The notes: generated from the letters alone by a model not told the origin. 64,000 bases of DNA from Myxacorys californica WJT36-NPBG1 (GCA_019359315.1 JAHHHO010000001.1:124001-188000), one strand, 5' to 3'. Numbered from the stretch's first letter, positions 1 to 8,856 are shown. Numbers and translations are program-made.

Positions 1-199
1 ACTGACCCTAATGGCTTATCCATAATCTAATGTGTAGTTTGGAATGCGTAATTATGAGGTGTTGTTTAGAAGGTACGTGTTGATCTTAAAACATGTTGGG
101 TCAGATGTACTAAAAACGCCAATCTCAAATCGTTTCTGTTTTGCTTTCTACATTAAAAATTGTGCTATACGTGCCTTGTGAAAAATAAGCTGTCTGACA
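1..199. other. intergenic leader, no gene seen
   Basis: AT-rich sequence before the first gene. I see no coding frame, RNA gene or clear promoter in it, and no strong Shine-Dalgarno directly before the ATG at 200. Confidence 0.5.
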
Positions 200-1924
200 A
201 TGAATTCGTTCAACCCGTTCATAAACCTAACAACATTTTTAAGCCAGAGACTTCCCATCGAACAATCTTGGCTACTGTTTCTTCAGTTTGGTTTGGTTGG
301 AGCGATATTTACGGTTCTTCTTCTACCCATTAAAACTCGACTAAATCTTAAGTCTCGAAAAGTTCAGATTGGTTTCGTGATCGCTGCATTCGCTCCAATT
401 CTAAATTATTTGTGTTTCGTTATTACTTATCTTGCTTCTCCTACATTTGCTGATCCGGCTGAAGCGAATGTTGCATCTGTATCTTGGCTCTTTCAAACCG
501 GACATCCGCTCTATCCTGCCCTTGATGCCGCAGAGCGTTATATCAATAATTACGGTTCATCTTTATATATTATTCAAGGGCTATTTCTTAACGTACTTCA
601 ACCCAGCTTCTTTAGTGTAAAACTTGCAGGTTGTTTAGCAGGAATATTGAGCTTATTTGTTAGCTTTCTACTGTTTAAACAACGCCTAAACTTTAGTTTG
701 GCAATTTTAGGATGTGGATTGACTAGCTTATGGTTTCTCGCTCTAACCTCGGCAACAGGACTTGTAACATCCTCATTTTGGGTGAGACCTGATTCGCTGC
801 TGCTGCTTTGCACAACGGTGGGACTATTTTTAGCGGCTTATGGAAACAAATGGGGCGCTCTTATAGGAAGCGCGATCGCACTCGGCATCAGCACTAATCT
901 CAAAATTACAGCGCTGCTTCATTTCTTACCGATTTACGTGTTGCTACTCCAACGCTTCGGACTTGGTTATACCTTTGTTTCGTTCATCGGATCTGGAGCC
1001 GTGGCGCTTGCTCCCTTTATGCTCTGCTCAAATGTCTCACTCACTAATTATTTAATCTGGCTGCGTCAAGTCGGACACAAAGGGATCAACCCCGAACAGG
1101 TGACGAAGAACTTATTGTGGATGGGATATATCAGTGTACCAACTGCGATCGCGGCGTTGCAACTGCTCTGCACAAATGCACAATACTTCCAACAATGGCT
1201 CTGGCAGCACGGAGCATATTTGCTTGTTCTTATTCCTTGTATTGGAGTGACTGCGATCGCGGGTGCAACGCGTGGAGCATTGGAAAATAATATGCTTCCG
1301 TTTGTTCCACTATTCATTTATTTATTAAGCGATTTGATTGAGAAGAGTTCGCAGCCCCATGAGCGCAGCCATAAGCAATGGGTTAAATTTGTGACTTTCC
1401 TTAGTATCAGTGCTGCATTGGCATTTATAGTATCAATTTCTCTCACTGTATATTCAACTGAAGTGCCGTTATTGCGATTGGTGAATGGAACGAGTAATCC
1501 TTTGGAGCTTGGCAAAGCCAATCGCGTTGTGCAAGACCTTAAGCGGGTTATGCAAGTCTATGGAAAAAGTGAGGCTAATGATAATGGAATTGCGATGGGG
1601 TATGGATCAAGTTACCCTCTAGCGGCTTACCGACCTATGTTAGTGTTTGCAAACAATCCTTATTTGTTAGATTCTGCATCACTAATGGAAATGCAAGCAT
1701 CAGGACTCAACAATACACCTGAGAATACGCTGAACGCTATTAGAACATGCCGAATTCAAAGCTGGTTAATTCCTAAAAATGAAAAACCCTTCGAGGTTTA
1801 CAGCTACTATCCCCCGCTTCAAAAGCTATTTAGCGATCAATTTAAACAAGAATTCAGACAACAATATGAACGGCGAGAGCAAACCGAATTCTATGATGTT
1901 TGGGTTTGCAAAAATCAATCGTAG
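200..1924 (+). CDS. polytopic membrane protein, possible GT-C glycosyltransferase
   Basis: 574 residues with roughly eleven hydrophobic segments spread over residues 20-420, followed by a soluble tail of about 150 residues. After the first membrane segments there is an acidic loop (DPAEANVASVSWLF, near residue 87) and a following HPLYP motif. This recalls the Asp/Glu-containing first periplasmic loop of GT-C (PMT/ArnT-like) enzymes, which move sugars from lipid carriers. That assignment is inference; a general hypothetical membrane protein is equally possible. The ATG at 200 starts just before a short amphipathic stretch and lacks a strong ribosome site. No operon partner is visible: the next gene lies on the other strand 53 bases downstream. 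Residues 433-446 (around NPLELGKANR) share 21 identical bases with a dispersed repeat that interrupts murG. Confidence 0.75.
   Translation: MNSFNPFINLTTFLSQRLPIEQSWLLFLQFGLVGAIFTVLLLPIKTRLNLKSRKVQIGFVIAAFAPILNYLCFVITYLASPTFADPAEANVASVSWLFQTGHPLYPALDAAERYINNYGSSLYIIQGLFLNVLQPSFFSVKLAGCLAGILSLFVSFLLFKQRLNFSLAILGCGLTSLWFLALTSATGLVTSSFWVRPDSLLLLCTTVGLFLAAYGNKWGALIGSAIALGISTNLKITALLHFLPIYVLLLQRFGLGYTFVSFIGSGAVALAPFMLCSNVSLTNYLIWLRQVGHKGINPEQVTKNLLWMGYISVPTAIAALQLLCTNAQYFQQWLWQHGAYLLVLIPCIGVTAIAGATRGALENNMLPFVPLFIYLLSDLIEKSSQPHERSHKQWVKFVTFLSISAALAFIVSISLTVYSTEVPLLRLVNGTSNPLELGKANRVVQDLKRVMQVYGKSEANDNGIAMGYGSSYPLAAYRPMLVFANNPYLLDSASLMEMQASGLNNTPENTLNAIRTCRIQSWLIPKNEKPFEVYSYYPPLQKLFSDQFKQEFRQQYERREQTEFYDVWVCKNQS
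1505..1525 (+). repeat. 21-bp match to the murG repeat element
   Basis: These 21 bases, containing TTGGCAAAGCCAA, are identical to the reverse complement of 39204-39224 in murG. The block lies inside the 574-aa membrane protein gene and encodes ELGKANR, the same peptide as in MurG. It may be a deleted or partial copy of the same palindromic element. Confidence 0.55.
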
Positions 1925-1977
1925 AAACGTTACTTGGAATGCTTCTACGATTGATAAAAATTGTTTGTCGTTATTGT

Positions 1978-2778
1978 TTAGTCAATATTGATTGACGTTG
2001 GAGCAGAGCCACTAGAACTCGAATAACCTGTATTAGCAAACGTCTTACGGAAGTCAGTGTAAAGCTTATCGCGCCATGTGAAGAATGGCTCAAACGTTCC
2101 CACATCAGCAATTCCAGGAACACCTTGATCTTTTAGCCCCTGGGGAATATCTAGATAAGGACCCTTCGGGAATTTGATGTACATCGTCAAACCCGCCACC
2201 GCAAAATCTGCCAATGTCGGCTCGTCGCCCACGAGATAAGGCTGTTCCTGCAAAATAAAACACAGCGCCGTTAGACTATGTTTCAGTTCGGCCTCAGCCT
2301 GTTTGACCGCATCGGGTCCCATTCCGACGCCAAGACCGAGAACACTAAAAAAGTCGCTTGGAATGGAGCCAACCACGGTCTTAAGAATATCCGGGGTGGA
2401 ATTGGGAAGAACGGCAGTGCGGAAATTTTGATTTTTGCCAATCGCACCAATCAGGGCCTTACGAGCATTTAGCCCGATCGATTCGTCTGCCCACTGCTCC
2501 ATCTGTAAACACAAGCCCCTTTGCTTAAGATCAGAGGGAATAAGGGGCTTCTCAGGATATTTCCGATCGAGGTATTCTGCGATCGCAGTTGAATCTGCAA
2601 TGATTTCGCTACCATCTTTTAGCACCGGAACCTGACGCTGACCTGACATCTGAAATAACTCAATCTGCCCAATACCAGGAGTGACATTAATCTTTCGATA
2701 TTCCAACCCTTTGTAATCCAGAATCAGCCGGATCTTTTCGACATAGTGCGATAGTTCAAACTGATATAACTCAATCAT
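1978..2778 (-). CDS. glutathione S-transferase family protein
   Basis: 266 residues. The N-terminal 80 residues form a thioredoxin-like GST domain: MIELYQFELSHYVEKIR with a Ser at the usual catalytic Ser/Cys/Tyr position, then the cis-Pro region QVPVLKDGSEIIADST, in which the Glu/Asp-Ser pair contacts glutathione in this fold. The rest is the all-helical C-terminal domain, with LADFAVAG near residue 190. The protein is some 40 residues longer than minimal bacterial GSTs. It probably acts in the cytosol on electrophiles or peroxides; the substrate cannot be deduced. GGAGG complementary to CCTCC at 2785-2789 lies 6 bases before the ATG and fixes the start. It is convergent with the preceding gene. 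Confidence 0.9.
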   Translation of the reverse strand: MIELYQFELSHYVEKIRLILDYKGLEYRKINVTPGIGQIELFQMSGQRQVPVLKDGSEIIADSTAIAEYLDRKYPEKPLIPSDLKQRGLCLQMEQWADESIGLNARKALIGAIGKNQNFRTAVLPNSTPDILKTVVGSIPSDFFSVLGLGVGMGPDAVKQAEAELKHSLTALCFILQEQPYLVGDEPTLADFAVAGLTMYIKFPKGPYLDIPQGLKDQGVPGIADVGTFEPFFTWRDKLYTDFRKTFANTGYSSSSGSAPTSINID

Positions 2779-3002
2779 TATGAGCCTCCAAGTACAGATT
2801 GCAAGAGAGTAACTAGCTTTCAGCCTAAGTCTAGATTAACCAAATAACATCAAGCTAGAGTTAAATTTTAGAACCTGTTAAGCGCAATCCAACTGAAGAG
2901 AGAGAGCAATTGATTCCAAAGACAGAGAATCTTCCTACTTGTAGCTCTTACTCTTAAACAGTAACAAAAATTACATTTCACTTATTACATACCAAGAATT
3001 TT

Positions 3003-3006
3003 GGAG
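3003..3006 (+). promoter_or_regulatory. Shine-Dalgarno setting the start at 3013
   Basis: GGAG lies 6 bases before ATG 3013. An in-frame TTG at 3001 overlaps this site, so the ATG is the better start. Confidence 0.7.
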
Positions 3007-3012
3007 CGTCCG

Positions 3013-3951
3013 ATGAATTCATTTAATCTGAAACAAGCTATTGCTCTGTTAGGAGCAGCAAGTGCTTCTGCATTATTAGGTCTGCCTGTTTTAGCACAGT
3101 CCTCAGGAAGCCCCACTCTCAGTCCTAATCAGTCTGTTCCTAACGAAGCCCCTTCTAATCGCACTCCCGCGAATGGAACGTCGGATCGGTGTGCAGGTTA
3201 TGTCAATGGCGGGATTGGCGGACCTGTGAGCGGCTCCTCAACGACTGGAGATAATTCTTCTACACCGCAATCGACTCAAGCTAATAGCACTGGTGCGGCT
3301 GTTGGCGATGGTCCGAAAGGGACGACAGGACGCCAAGTAACGACGTCTATTGATGCTCAAACTTCTTCAAGTCAGCAGTCTAACAATACGTCGAATAACA
3401 CGTCGAATTCTATGGCTTCCGGCTCGACGGATGGTTCAACAAGAGGCGAGTACAGACAGTTTTCGGGTGACAATCCCAGTGCGGCTGTTGCGTATCGGGC
3501 AAATGGTGTTGCTGGAACCTCAGGGCGCGAAATAAGCGCCAATATTGACGCCAACCTAAGGCGCGATCGCAACTCAGGTTCGATGAGTAACTCAATGAGA
3601 AGTACTTCAATGAGCAACTCAATGATGGGCAACTCAATGAGAAGTGCTTCGGCAGGCAACTCGATGCAAGGTGAGTATAGACAGTTCTCTGGAGATAATC
3701 CTAGTGCAGCTGTTGCGTATCGGGCGAACGGTCCTGCTGGAACCTCAGGGCGTGAAGCATCGCTGAACATTGATGCGAATCTGCGACGCAATCAGAACTC
3801 AGGTTCGATGAACACTTCGATGAACAACTCAATGAACAACAGTTCTATGATGAACAATAGTTCTACGATGAACAACAGTTCTATGTCTAATAATTCGACG
3901 ACCTCTAATCAGGCTGCTGCACCGATCCCAACGGAATGCTTGCCCCGGTAG
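3013..3951 (+). CDS. secreted Ser/Asn-rich protein with 41-aa repeats
   Basis: 312 residues from ATG 3013. A signal peptide is clear: positively charged start, hydrophobic stretch QAIALLGAASASALLGLP, and cleavage expected after VLAQ. The mature part is low-complexity and rich in Ser, Asn, Thr and Gly. It holds two near-identical units of 41 residues (3445-3567 and 3670-3792), each starting GEYRQFSGDNPSAAVAYRAN and ending NIDANLRR. A degenerate third unit precedes them (GPKGTTGRQVTTSIDAQ, about 3313-3363). The spacers are Met/Asn/Ser-rich. No enzyme motif is present. It is probably exported to the periplasm or outside; function unknown. A strong hairpin follows the stop codon. The repeats differ at silent sites, so the duplication is not very recent. 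Confidence 0.8.
   Translation: MNSFNLKQAIALLGAASASALLGLPVLAQSSGSPTLSPNQSVPNEAPSNRTPANGTSDRCAGYVNGGIGGPVSGSSTTGDNSSTPQSTQANSTGAAVGDGPKGTTGRQVTTSIDAQTSSSQQSNNTSNNTSNSMASGSTDGSTRGEYRQFSGDNPSAAVAYRANGVAGTSGREISANIDANLRRDRNSGSMSNSMRSTSMSNSMMGNSMRSASAGNSMQGEYRQFSGDNPSAAVAYRANGPAGTSGREASLNIDANLRRNQNSGSMNTSMNNSMNNSSMMNNSSTMNNSSMSNNSTTSNQAAAPIPTECLPR
3445..3792 (+). repeat. duplicated 123-bp coding unit
   Basis: Copies at 3445-3567 and 3670-3792 encode nearly the same 41 residues, separated by about 100 bases of Met/Ser/Asn-rich spacer. They lie within the secreted protein gene. Confidence 0.85.
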
Positions 3952-3981
3952 TACCTTAGAGAAATAAGACCCTGACAGCGA

Positions 3982-4020
3982 GCGGGGAGATGAATCGTTT
4001 TGGTTCATCTCCCCGCATTT
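3982..4020 (+). terminator. hairpin terminator after the secreted protein gene
   Basis: A perfect 13-bp stem pairs 3982-3994 (GCGGGGAGATGAA) with 4004-4016, loop of 9. The following run is only ATTTAA, so termination may be incomplete. It lies between two convergent genes. Confidence 0.7.
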
Positions 4021-4039
4021 AATGGGTAGCAGATAATTA

Positions 4040-5065
4040 TTAGTAGCGGATTCGTGGATCAATGTAAGCGTTGATGATGTCGATCGCGATACTTGCGATC
4101 GCAACGATCGCTGCAAAGAAAACAACAATTCCTTGAACGGTTGGATAATCCCGTTGAGCAATGGCGCGGTAGAGCCGATTAGCAAGTCCGGGCCAAGAAA
4201 ATGTCACTTCTGTAAGAATGGCGCCGCCCAACATTGCAGCAAGCGTTAATCCTAAAATCGTAATGACCGGAATCAATGCGTTCTTTAACGCATGATTGAT
4301 CAATATTTTTGATTCAGGAATTCCTCTCGCTCTCGCCGCTTCAACATATTCTGCTTGCAGAGTCTGTCTCAAATTAACCCGAACAATTCGCTCAAAAATT
4401 CCACTAATCAGAACGCCTAATGTAATGGCTGGAAGCGCCAAATAGTACAGTGCAGTAAAAAATCCAGCAATGTTTCCACTCAGCAAGCTATCGATCGTAT
4501 ACAGTCCTGTCAGTCCTTCAGGTGCAGAAACGGTCACCGGAAACCTAGTCCCTAAAGGGAACCAACCCAACTGCACTGAGAAAACTAACTGTAGCAGCAT
4601 TCCAAACCAAAACATCGGAATAGAATAGGTCACGATTCCGAATAGCCGTCCCCCTGCATCGAGCCGCGTATTAGGGCGCGAGGCAGAAATAGCGCCAACG
4701 GTAATTCCCACAATCAGCGCGATCGCCATACTGACGATCGCGAGTTCAACCGTCGCTGGAAAGAACTTGGTAATAATTTCCCAAACGCTCTGCCCTTGCG
4801 TTGTCAGCGATTTACCCAAGTCGAAACGCAGCAGCGATCCCATGTAGTCGAAATACTGAAATAGCAGTGATTTATTTAATCCCAACTGCTCGCGCAAGGC
4901 ATCTTTTGCCGCTTGAGGGGCGCGAGGACCTAAGAGAGCGTCGATCGGGTCTCCAGGTGTCGCTCTGAGCAACAAGAACACCAGTGTGGTGATCAGCCAC
5001 AGCATCAGCGGAGCCAGCATCAGGCGCGTCAAAATATAGTAACGGAGGGAGCTTGAACGAGACAT
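4040..5065 (-). CDS. ABC transporter permease, DppB/OppB type
   Basis: 341 residues with the layout of peptide/nickel ABC importer permeases: an N-terminal membrane helix followed by RATPGDP, a long periplasmic loop, five further helices, and the cytoplasmic coupling loop EAARARGIPESKILINHALK, which is the EAA-like motif contacting the ATPase. It ends with the typical DPRIRY. The partner permease (DppC), ATPases and binding protein are absent on both sides, so this subunit must work with components encoded elsewhere, as is common in cyanobacteria. The substrate (peptide, glutathione, nickel) cannot be told. The start at 5065 (MSRSSSLRYYILTRL) fits family N-termini although the ribosome site is weak. 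Confidence 0.92.
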   Translation of the reverse strand: MSRSSSLRYYILTRLMLAPLMLWLITTLVFLLLRATPGDPIDALLGPRAPQAAKDALREQLGLNKSLLFQYFDYMGSLLRFDLGKSLTTQGQSVWEIITKFFPATVELAIVSMAIALIVGITVGAISASRPNTRLDAGGRLFGIVTYSIPMFWFGMLLQLVFSVQLGWFPLGTRFPVTVSAPEGLTGLYTIDSLLSGNIAGFFTALYYLALPAITLGVLISGIFERIVRVNLRQTLQAEYVEAARARGIPESKILINHALKNALIPVITILGLTLAAMLGGAILTEVTFSWPGLANRLYRAIAQRDYPTVQGIVVFFAAIVAIASIAIDIINAYIDPRIRY

Positions 5066-5359
5066 AAGCGCACGAGAAGTTTTTTAGAAATCGGTTAGAC
5101 GGCTGAAGAAGGGTACGGTTCCCCATCCTTTTAAGGTTGATCTAGATTGAAACCTACATCTTTTCATAAAATCTCAGCTTTTTTGATTTGGCTGTAAGTG
5201 ATGCGATCGCGACCTCTGTGGGCATTACTGAAGGGTAGGAGACAAGATCCGCGTAGGCGTAAAGTCAGAGCAGTCCGATGGGCAATACTCCAGGTTAGTT
5301 TTGCTCATCTTACAGGACAAAACGGTCGGCACACCTCATAAACTGATGCTGAGATAGAC

Positions 5360-6829
5360 ATGAGTACAACGTCAGACAATCAGAGCAACTATCCGGCTGA
5401 CGCAAGGGGCATGCAGTCGCTACCAAAGGAGGCTAAACCGCCTGAGCATGGGGCACAGAGCAATTCTGTCGAAACTGAATTGGAAAACAGTTCTATTTCG
5501 CAACGCTCTGACCTTGAACAAAAGGCTCAACCCTCGCAAGAAATTCTCTATCAATTCTTACTAGAGATTGTTAAAAAATGGCCTCCTGAAGAAGTTTTAT
5601 TAGAGTTTAAGCGGCTCTTTTTCTGTCAGGTTGGCTCGACAAGTTCACACACAGTTCAGGCAGTATACGAGCTTGTTCTTAAGAACGACGAAACGGAGTT
5701 TAGAAATACGCTAAAGCGCTGTTGTTACATTCTAGTAAACAACTGGGATGCAGCACGCCATTACAAGTCAATTCAAGACTTGGTTCAACTTTTCACGGCT
5801 TCTACGCTTCAACAGCAAACGATTTCTCCAACCTTAAGACGGTTAAAGGCCTGGGTTACCAATTTTAGTCAAAGTAAAGATTACGAGGATTTAAAGTTAT
5901 TTGCTTCAAGATATGATGAGCAGCAAAATACTCAGAAACGTTGGACAAATCGATATGTATCATATCTATTAGTTCCTCAATTTGTTGATCCACAGAATCC
6001 AGTTGAGCAACGAGAAGCAGCAAGAGCATTAGCAAAACGTCTAAAAGAGCGATTTAAGTTTGATTTAGCAATGTATATTGTTAAGTCTCAAACGGCAAGA
6101 AGTCCTGAAAAAGTTCCTAAAAATCCTACCGAATTAGGTGAAAATGCTCTGCTCTTAATAAAAACAATTGTTGCCAAGCGAGGACGATTTAGCTATGCTA
6201 ATTTGGCAAATATTTTTCTTAAACAAACTCAGTACTTAAGCTATCAAGAGTTTAAAAAAAGCCTACAGAAGTACCTAATTTTTTCAACCGAAAAAAGCGC
6301 ATTTGCAGAAGCATTACAAAGTAGATTGGCAGAGAAACTCAGTGCACTTTATTCAGACTATGATGAAGAATTAATTAATGACGCGTTAATTCTTAGAACG
6401 TGCAATCGAATTATTGAATACCTTACCACTGAAAATAAGCAAGACCCATCTTCACTCTTTATTCTTTTGCTTTCTCCAGGCAATCCGATGACCTTGGTGA
6501 TTTTGCTTCTCAAGCTTATTCTAATTTGTAGAAATTCTCGAAATCACCTTGAAGCAAGGGTTGCGGAACTAATTCGATACTACGAAGACTATCCAGAAGA
6601 GGAGTGTCGATGGATTGTCAATTTTCTAGAGATCTTCAATGTGACGTTCACCATCTATGCAGAAAACGTTCATTACAATTTGGTTAAGATGGATGAGTCA
6701 GATCCATCAGTTCAGACAGATCTAGCGTTAGATGATTACCGAATTTTTGCACAAACGAAGTCAATTCCTGTTCTAGAAAGTTCTGTTCTAGAAAGTTCTG
6801 TTCTAGAAAGTAATAACGAGTGCGAATAA
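5360..6829 (+). CDS. unrecognised 489-aa soluble protein
   Basis: I do not recognise this protein. It has no signal peptide or membrane segment. The first 60 residues are polar and probably disordered (QSNYPADARGMQSLPKEAKP). From residue 65 on the sequence looks alpha-helical, with many Leu and charged residues (FLLEIVKKWPPEEVLLEFKRLF; spaced helices to residue 450), suggesting an all-helical scaffold or interaction protein. The C-terminus carries VLESS three times, encoded by a 15-bp tandem repeat at 6767-6811. The gene is more AT-rich than its neighbours (runs of TTAATTAATG and AATATTTTTC), which could mean a different origin. Flanking genes face away, so it is probably transcribed alone. 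Confidence 0.7.
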   Translation: MSTTSDNQSNYPADARGMQSLPKEAKPPEHGAQSNSVETELENSSISQRSDLEQKAQPSQEILYQFLLEIVKKWPPEEVLLEFKRLFFCQVGSTSSHTVQAVYELVLKNDETEFRNTLKRCCYILVNNWDAARHYKSIQDLVQLFTASTLQQQTISPTLRRLKAWVTNFSQSKDYEDLKLFASRYDEQQNTQKRWTNRYVSYLLVPQFVDPQNPVEQREAARALAKRLKERFKFDLAMYIVKSQTARSPEKVPKNPTELGENALLLIKTIVAKRGRFSYANLANIFLKQTQYLSYQEFKKSLQKYLIFSTEKSAFAEALQSRLAEKLSALYSDYDEELINDALILRTCNRIIEYLTTENKQDPSSLFILLLSPGNPMTLVILLLKLILICRNSRNHLEARVAELIRYYEDYPEEECRWIVNFLEIFNVTFTIYAENVHYNLVKMDESDPSVQTDLALDDYRIFAQTKSIPVLESSVLESSVLESNNECE

Positions 6830-6889
6830 ATCGTAAGTTCTTCTAAGGCAGTTATTATTGATGAACTTTATTATTATTGATGAACTTTA
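6767..6889 (+). repeat. 15-bp and 19-bp tandem duplications
   Basis: The 3' end of the 489-aa gene holds GTTCTAGAAAGTTCT three times in tandem. Just after the stop, TTATTATTGATGAACTTTA occurs twice in exact tandem (6852-6870 and 6871-6889). Confidence 0.9.
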
Positions 6890-6949
6890 AGAGAAACCTA
6901 AAACAATCAGTAGCTCAAACGATTCTATTCTGAACTCAACGTAAGAATG

Positions 6950-7888
6950 CTAAAGTTGCCGTCTTTCGTCGATGATCACGAGTCCTGCTCCAAGGGTTTC
7001 GGCTAATGTATTAACTAAACGGTAAAGGGCAACTGTGCTTAGAACTTGGGCAGGTGGGAAATGTTGTCCTAAGATTGCGATCGCAGTTACTTCAAAAATT
7101 CCAACTCCTCCAGGCAAACCCGGAATGATGAACCCCATCAGCCACGCCCAGGTAAACGAGCCAACGAGAAGCGGAAACTGGTCTACTCTAGCAGGCGCGA
7201 TCGCGAGGAACGTAGCGATAAATCCGAGCGATCGTAGGAGCAGAAATCCGACTTCTCCTAATAATGGCAATATAGGGTAGCGTCGAATCCGAGTTGGAGC
7301 AGAATTGAGCGAGGTTTTTTTAAGCTTTGCCACTTGTTGGAGCAAGACGTTTAGAACCCGTGGATGCACCACGCTCAGAGTTCCGATCAAAAGGACAACT
7401 TGCACAAGGGGCGCAAATCTATGAATATCGAGTTGCGAGAAACTAACCAGCCCCACAGTAGAAGCGGCAGCAACCATCAGCAGAGGCTCTAGCAAGACAC
7501 TCAACGTCGCAACTTCTACCGCGATGCCCGTTTTCTTAGCCGCCGAAACTCGTCCATAGAAATGCCAGACATTTCCAGGCAAATATTTAGCAAGATTCGT
7601 TTTGAGATAAACCTGTACTCCCCACGCACCGCTCACAGGTTGCCTCAGTTCCTGCAAAATCCACGTCCAGACATAGCCAGTGAACATGTGAGCAAATAGT
7701 GTAATCCCGGTTGCGATCGCTAAACTCGCCCAGCCAGCTCTTTCAATCCGAATTTGAGCAACTTCTTGCCAATGATTGTGTAATGTTCTTGTTAAGAAAT
7801 ACAACACTGCGCCAATAATTAGCCAGCGTATTCCGGTCTTGAATCGAGGTTGACTGACCCAAGCGAGCCGCGATCGCAGATCTTTCAT
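6950..7888 (-). CDS. YbhN/UPF0104-like membrane protein
   Basis: 312 residues with about seven hydrophobic segments. The order and motifs fit the lysylphosphatidylglycerol synthetase transmembrane/YbhN family: KTNLAKYLPGNVWHFYGRV near residue 90 and GFIIPGLPGGVGIFEVTAIA near residue 255 (the conserved PGGxGxxE motif). The family sits in the inner membrane and is thought to move or modify lipids. In several bacteria it is found with glycosyltransferases and hopanoid or lipid genes, but no such partner lies here. The start MKDLRSRLAWVSQP at 7888 has a weak GGGA upstream. It is probably monocistronic. Confidence 0.85.
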   Translation of the reverse strand: MKDLRSRLAWVSQPRFKTGIRWLIIGAVLYFLTRTLHNHWQEVAQIRIERAGWASLAIATGITLFAHMFTGYVWTWILQELRQPVSGAWGVQVYLKTNLAKYLPGNVWHFYGRVSAAKKTGIAVEVATLSVLLEPLLMVAAASTVGLVSFSQLDIHRFAPLVQVVLLIGTLSVVHPRVLNVLLQQVAKLKKTSLNSAPTRIRRYPILPLLGEVGFLLLRSLGFIATFLAIAPARVDQFPLLVGSFTWAWLMGFIIPGLPGGVGIFEVTAIAILGQHFPPAQVLSTVALYRLVNTLAETLGAGLVIIDERRQL

Positions 7889-8283
7889 AGCGTCCCATCA
7901 GGTTTGCTCCGATCTAACCTTAAGTCACAAAGGCAACCTTTTACAGCAGGCTATGCCCTCCTCGGGACTCCGCAAACCGAACTTCTCTAAAGCTTGGAAA
8001 ACCGGTTGCCGCCGTTTCGATGTCGTTAAACTCTGTCCGAAGTTAGAATCTCTCTACCCACCATCCTTCAGAGAATGGAACCTACGTTAGAGGCGTACCT
8101 TGTCTCTGGCTTTGTACTGTTGATACGCGAATGACAACTGACGCAAATCAGGTTTCGGCTTCTAGGCTGTTTGAGCCTACTAAGTTGGAGCCAAATTTTC
8201 CTTGAAAGGGGAATTTGACCCGTCACTGTCTATGTGGAAGTTTTAAGCCCAATTACTAAGGCTTAAATTAGCAGGAGTAGCGT
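7889..8283. other. divergent intergenic region with leader hairpins
   Basis: 395 bases between divergent genes, with no open frame worth reporting. The right third holds three hairpins just before the lipoprotein gene at 8284 (see the separate entry). The left part shows nothing distinct. Confidence 0.6.
8163..8276 (+). promoter_or_regulatory. structured 5' leader with three hairpins
   Basis: Three stems follow each other before ATG 8284: TAGGCT/AGCCTA (8163-8168 with 8174-8179), an 11-bp stem of CAAATTTTCCT with AGGGGAATTTG (8192-8202 with 8207-8217, two G-U pairs, loop TGAA), and TTTAAGCC/GGCTTAAA (8242-8249 with 8260-8267). AGGAG at 8272-8276 follows directly. This suggests a leader RNA controlling translation; the ligand or factor is unknown. 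Confidence 0.45.
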
Positions 8284-8823
8284 ATGCAAAGACTAGCAGA
8301 ATTCTTGAAAAAACTAAGAGTAGGACAGTTCTTAGTAACTGTTTTCGCAGGATTTATCTTGCTATTAAACACGGCTTGTAGCAATGAAACTGCTCAGGGC
8401 GCACGTCCAAACAATCTGCCTGTTCAGATGGGGGGCAACAACAACCCTCACACCAAGAATGGGGACGGATATACAAATTACAAAATGTCTACTGATCCTA
8501 AAGTAAACGGTAAGCCTCAATCGAACTTGCTTTCCGATCGCGTGATTGCAAGTACCTCGATTAAGAGTAACTCTTCAGATTTACTTTATCCGGGAGATCG
8601 AACCTCTGAAGCTAGCAATCCAGATATTGGCTACAGAACCCCGAAAAACTTGTCAGATTTGCCAAACGACAAGCAACCTATGCTTGAGCGCAGCAATCCT
8701 GATGCAAAAATTTTAGAGCGAGTTAATGAAGCCTTCAAAGATGCCTCTACATTTTTGGAGAAGACGGCAGAGGAAGGTTCCGCTCGTCCTGAAGCAAAGG
8801 CAAATCCAGCAATCGGTCAGTAA
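8284..8823 (+). CDS. small predicted lipoprotein, paralogue A
   Basis: 179 residues. The N-terminus (FLKKLRVGQFLVTVFAGF, then LLLNTACSN) is a lipoprotein-type signal with the acylated Cys near residue 32, although Asn instead of Leu at -3 makes the lipobox imperfect. The mature part is polar and disordered-looking, with no recognised domain, and ends in a predicted helix (ERVNEAFKDASTFLEKTAEE). The next gene begins with the same kind of signal, so the two are paralogues probably made from one transcript; the gap is 33 bases. I believe small proteins of this layout are widespread in cyanobacteria without known function. AGGAG at 8272-8276 supports the start. Confidence 0.8.
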   Translation: MQRLAEFLKKLRVGQFLVTVFAGFILLLNTACSNETAQGARPNNLPVQMGGNNNPHTKNGDGYTNYKMSTDPKVNGKPQSNLLSDRVIASTSIKSNSSDLLYPGDRTSEASNPDIGYRTPKNLSDLPNDKQPMLERSNPDAKILERVNEAFKDASTFLEKTAEEGSARPEAKANPAIGQ

Positions 8824-8856
8824 ACCGCTATCACTTGAAATTACACGGAGAATCTT

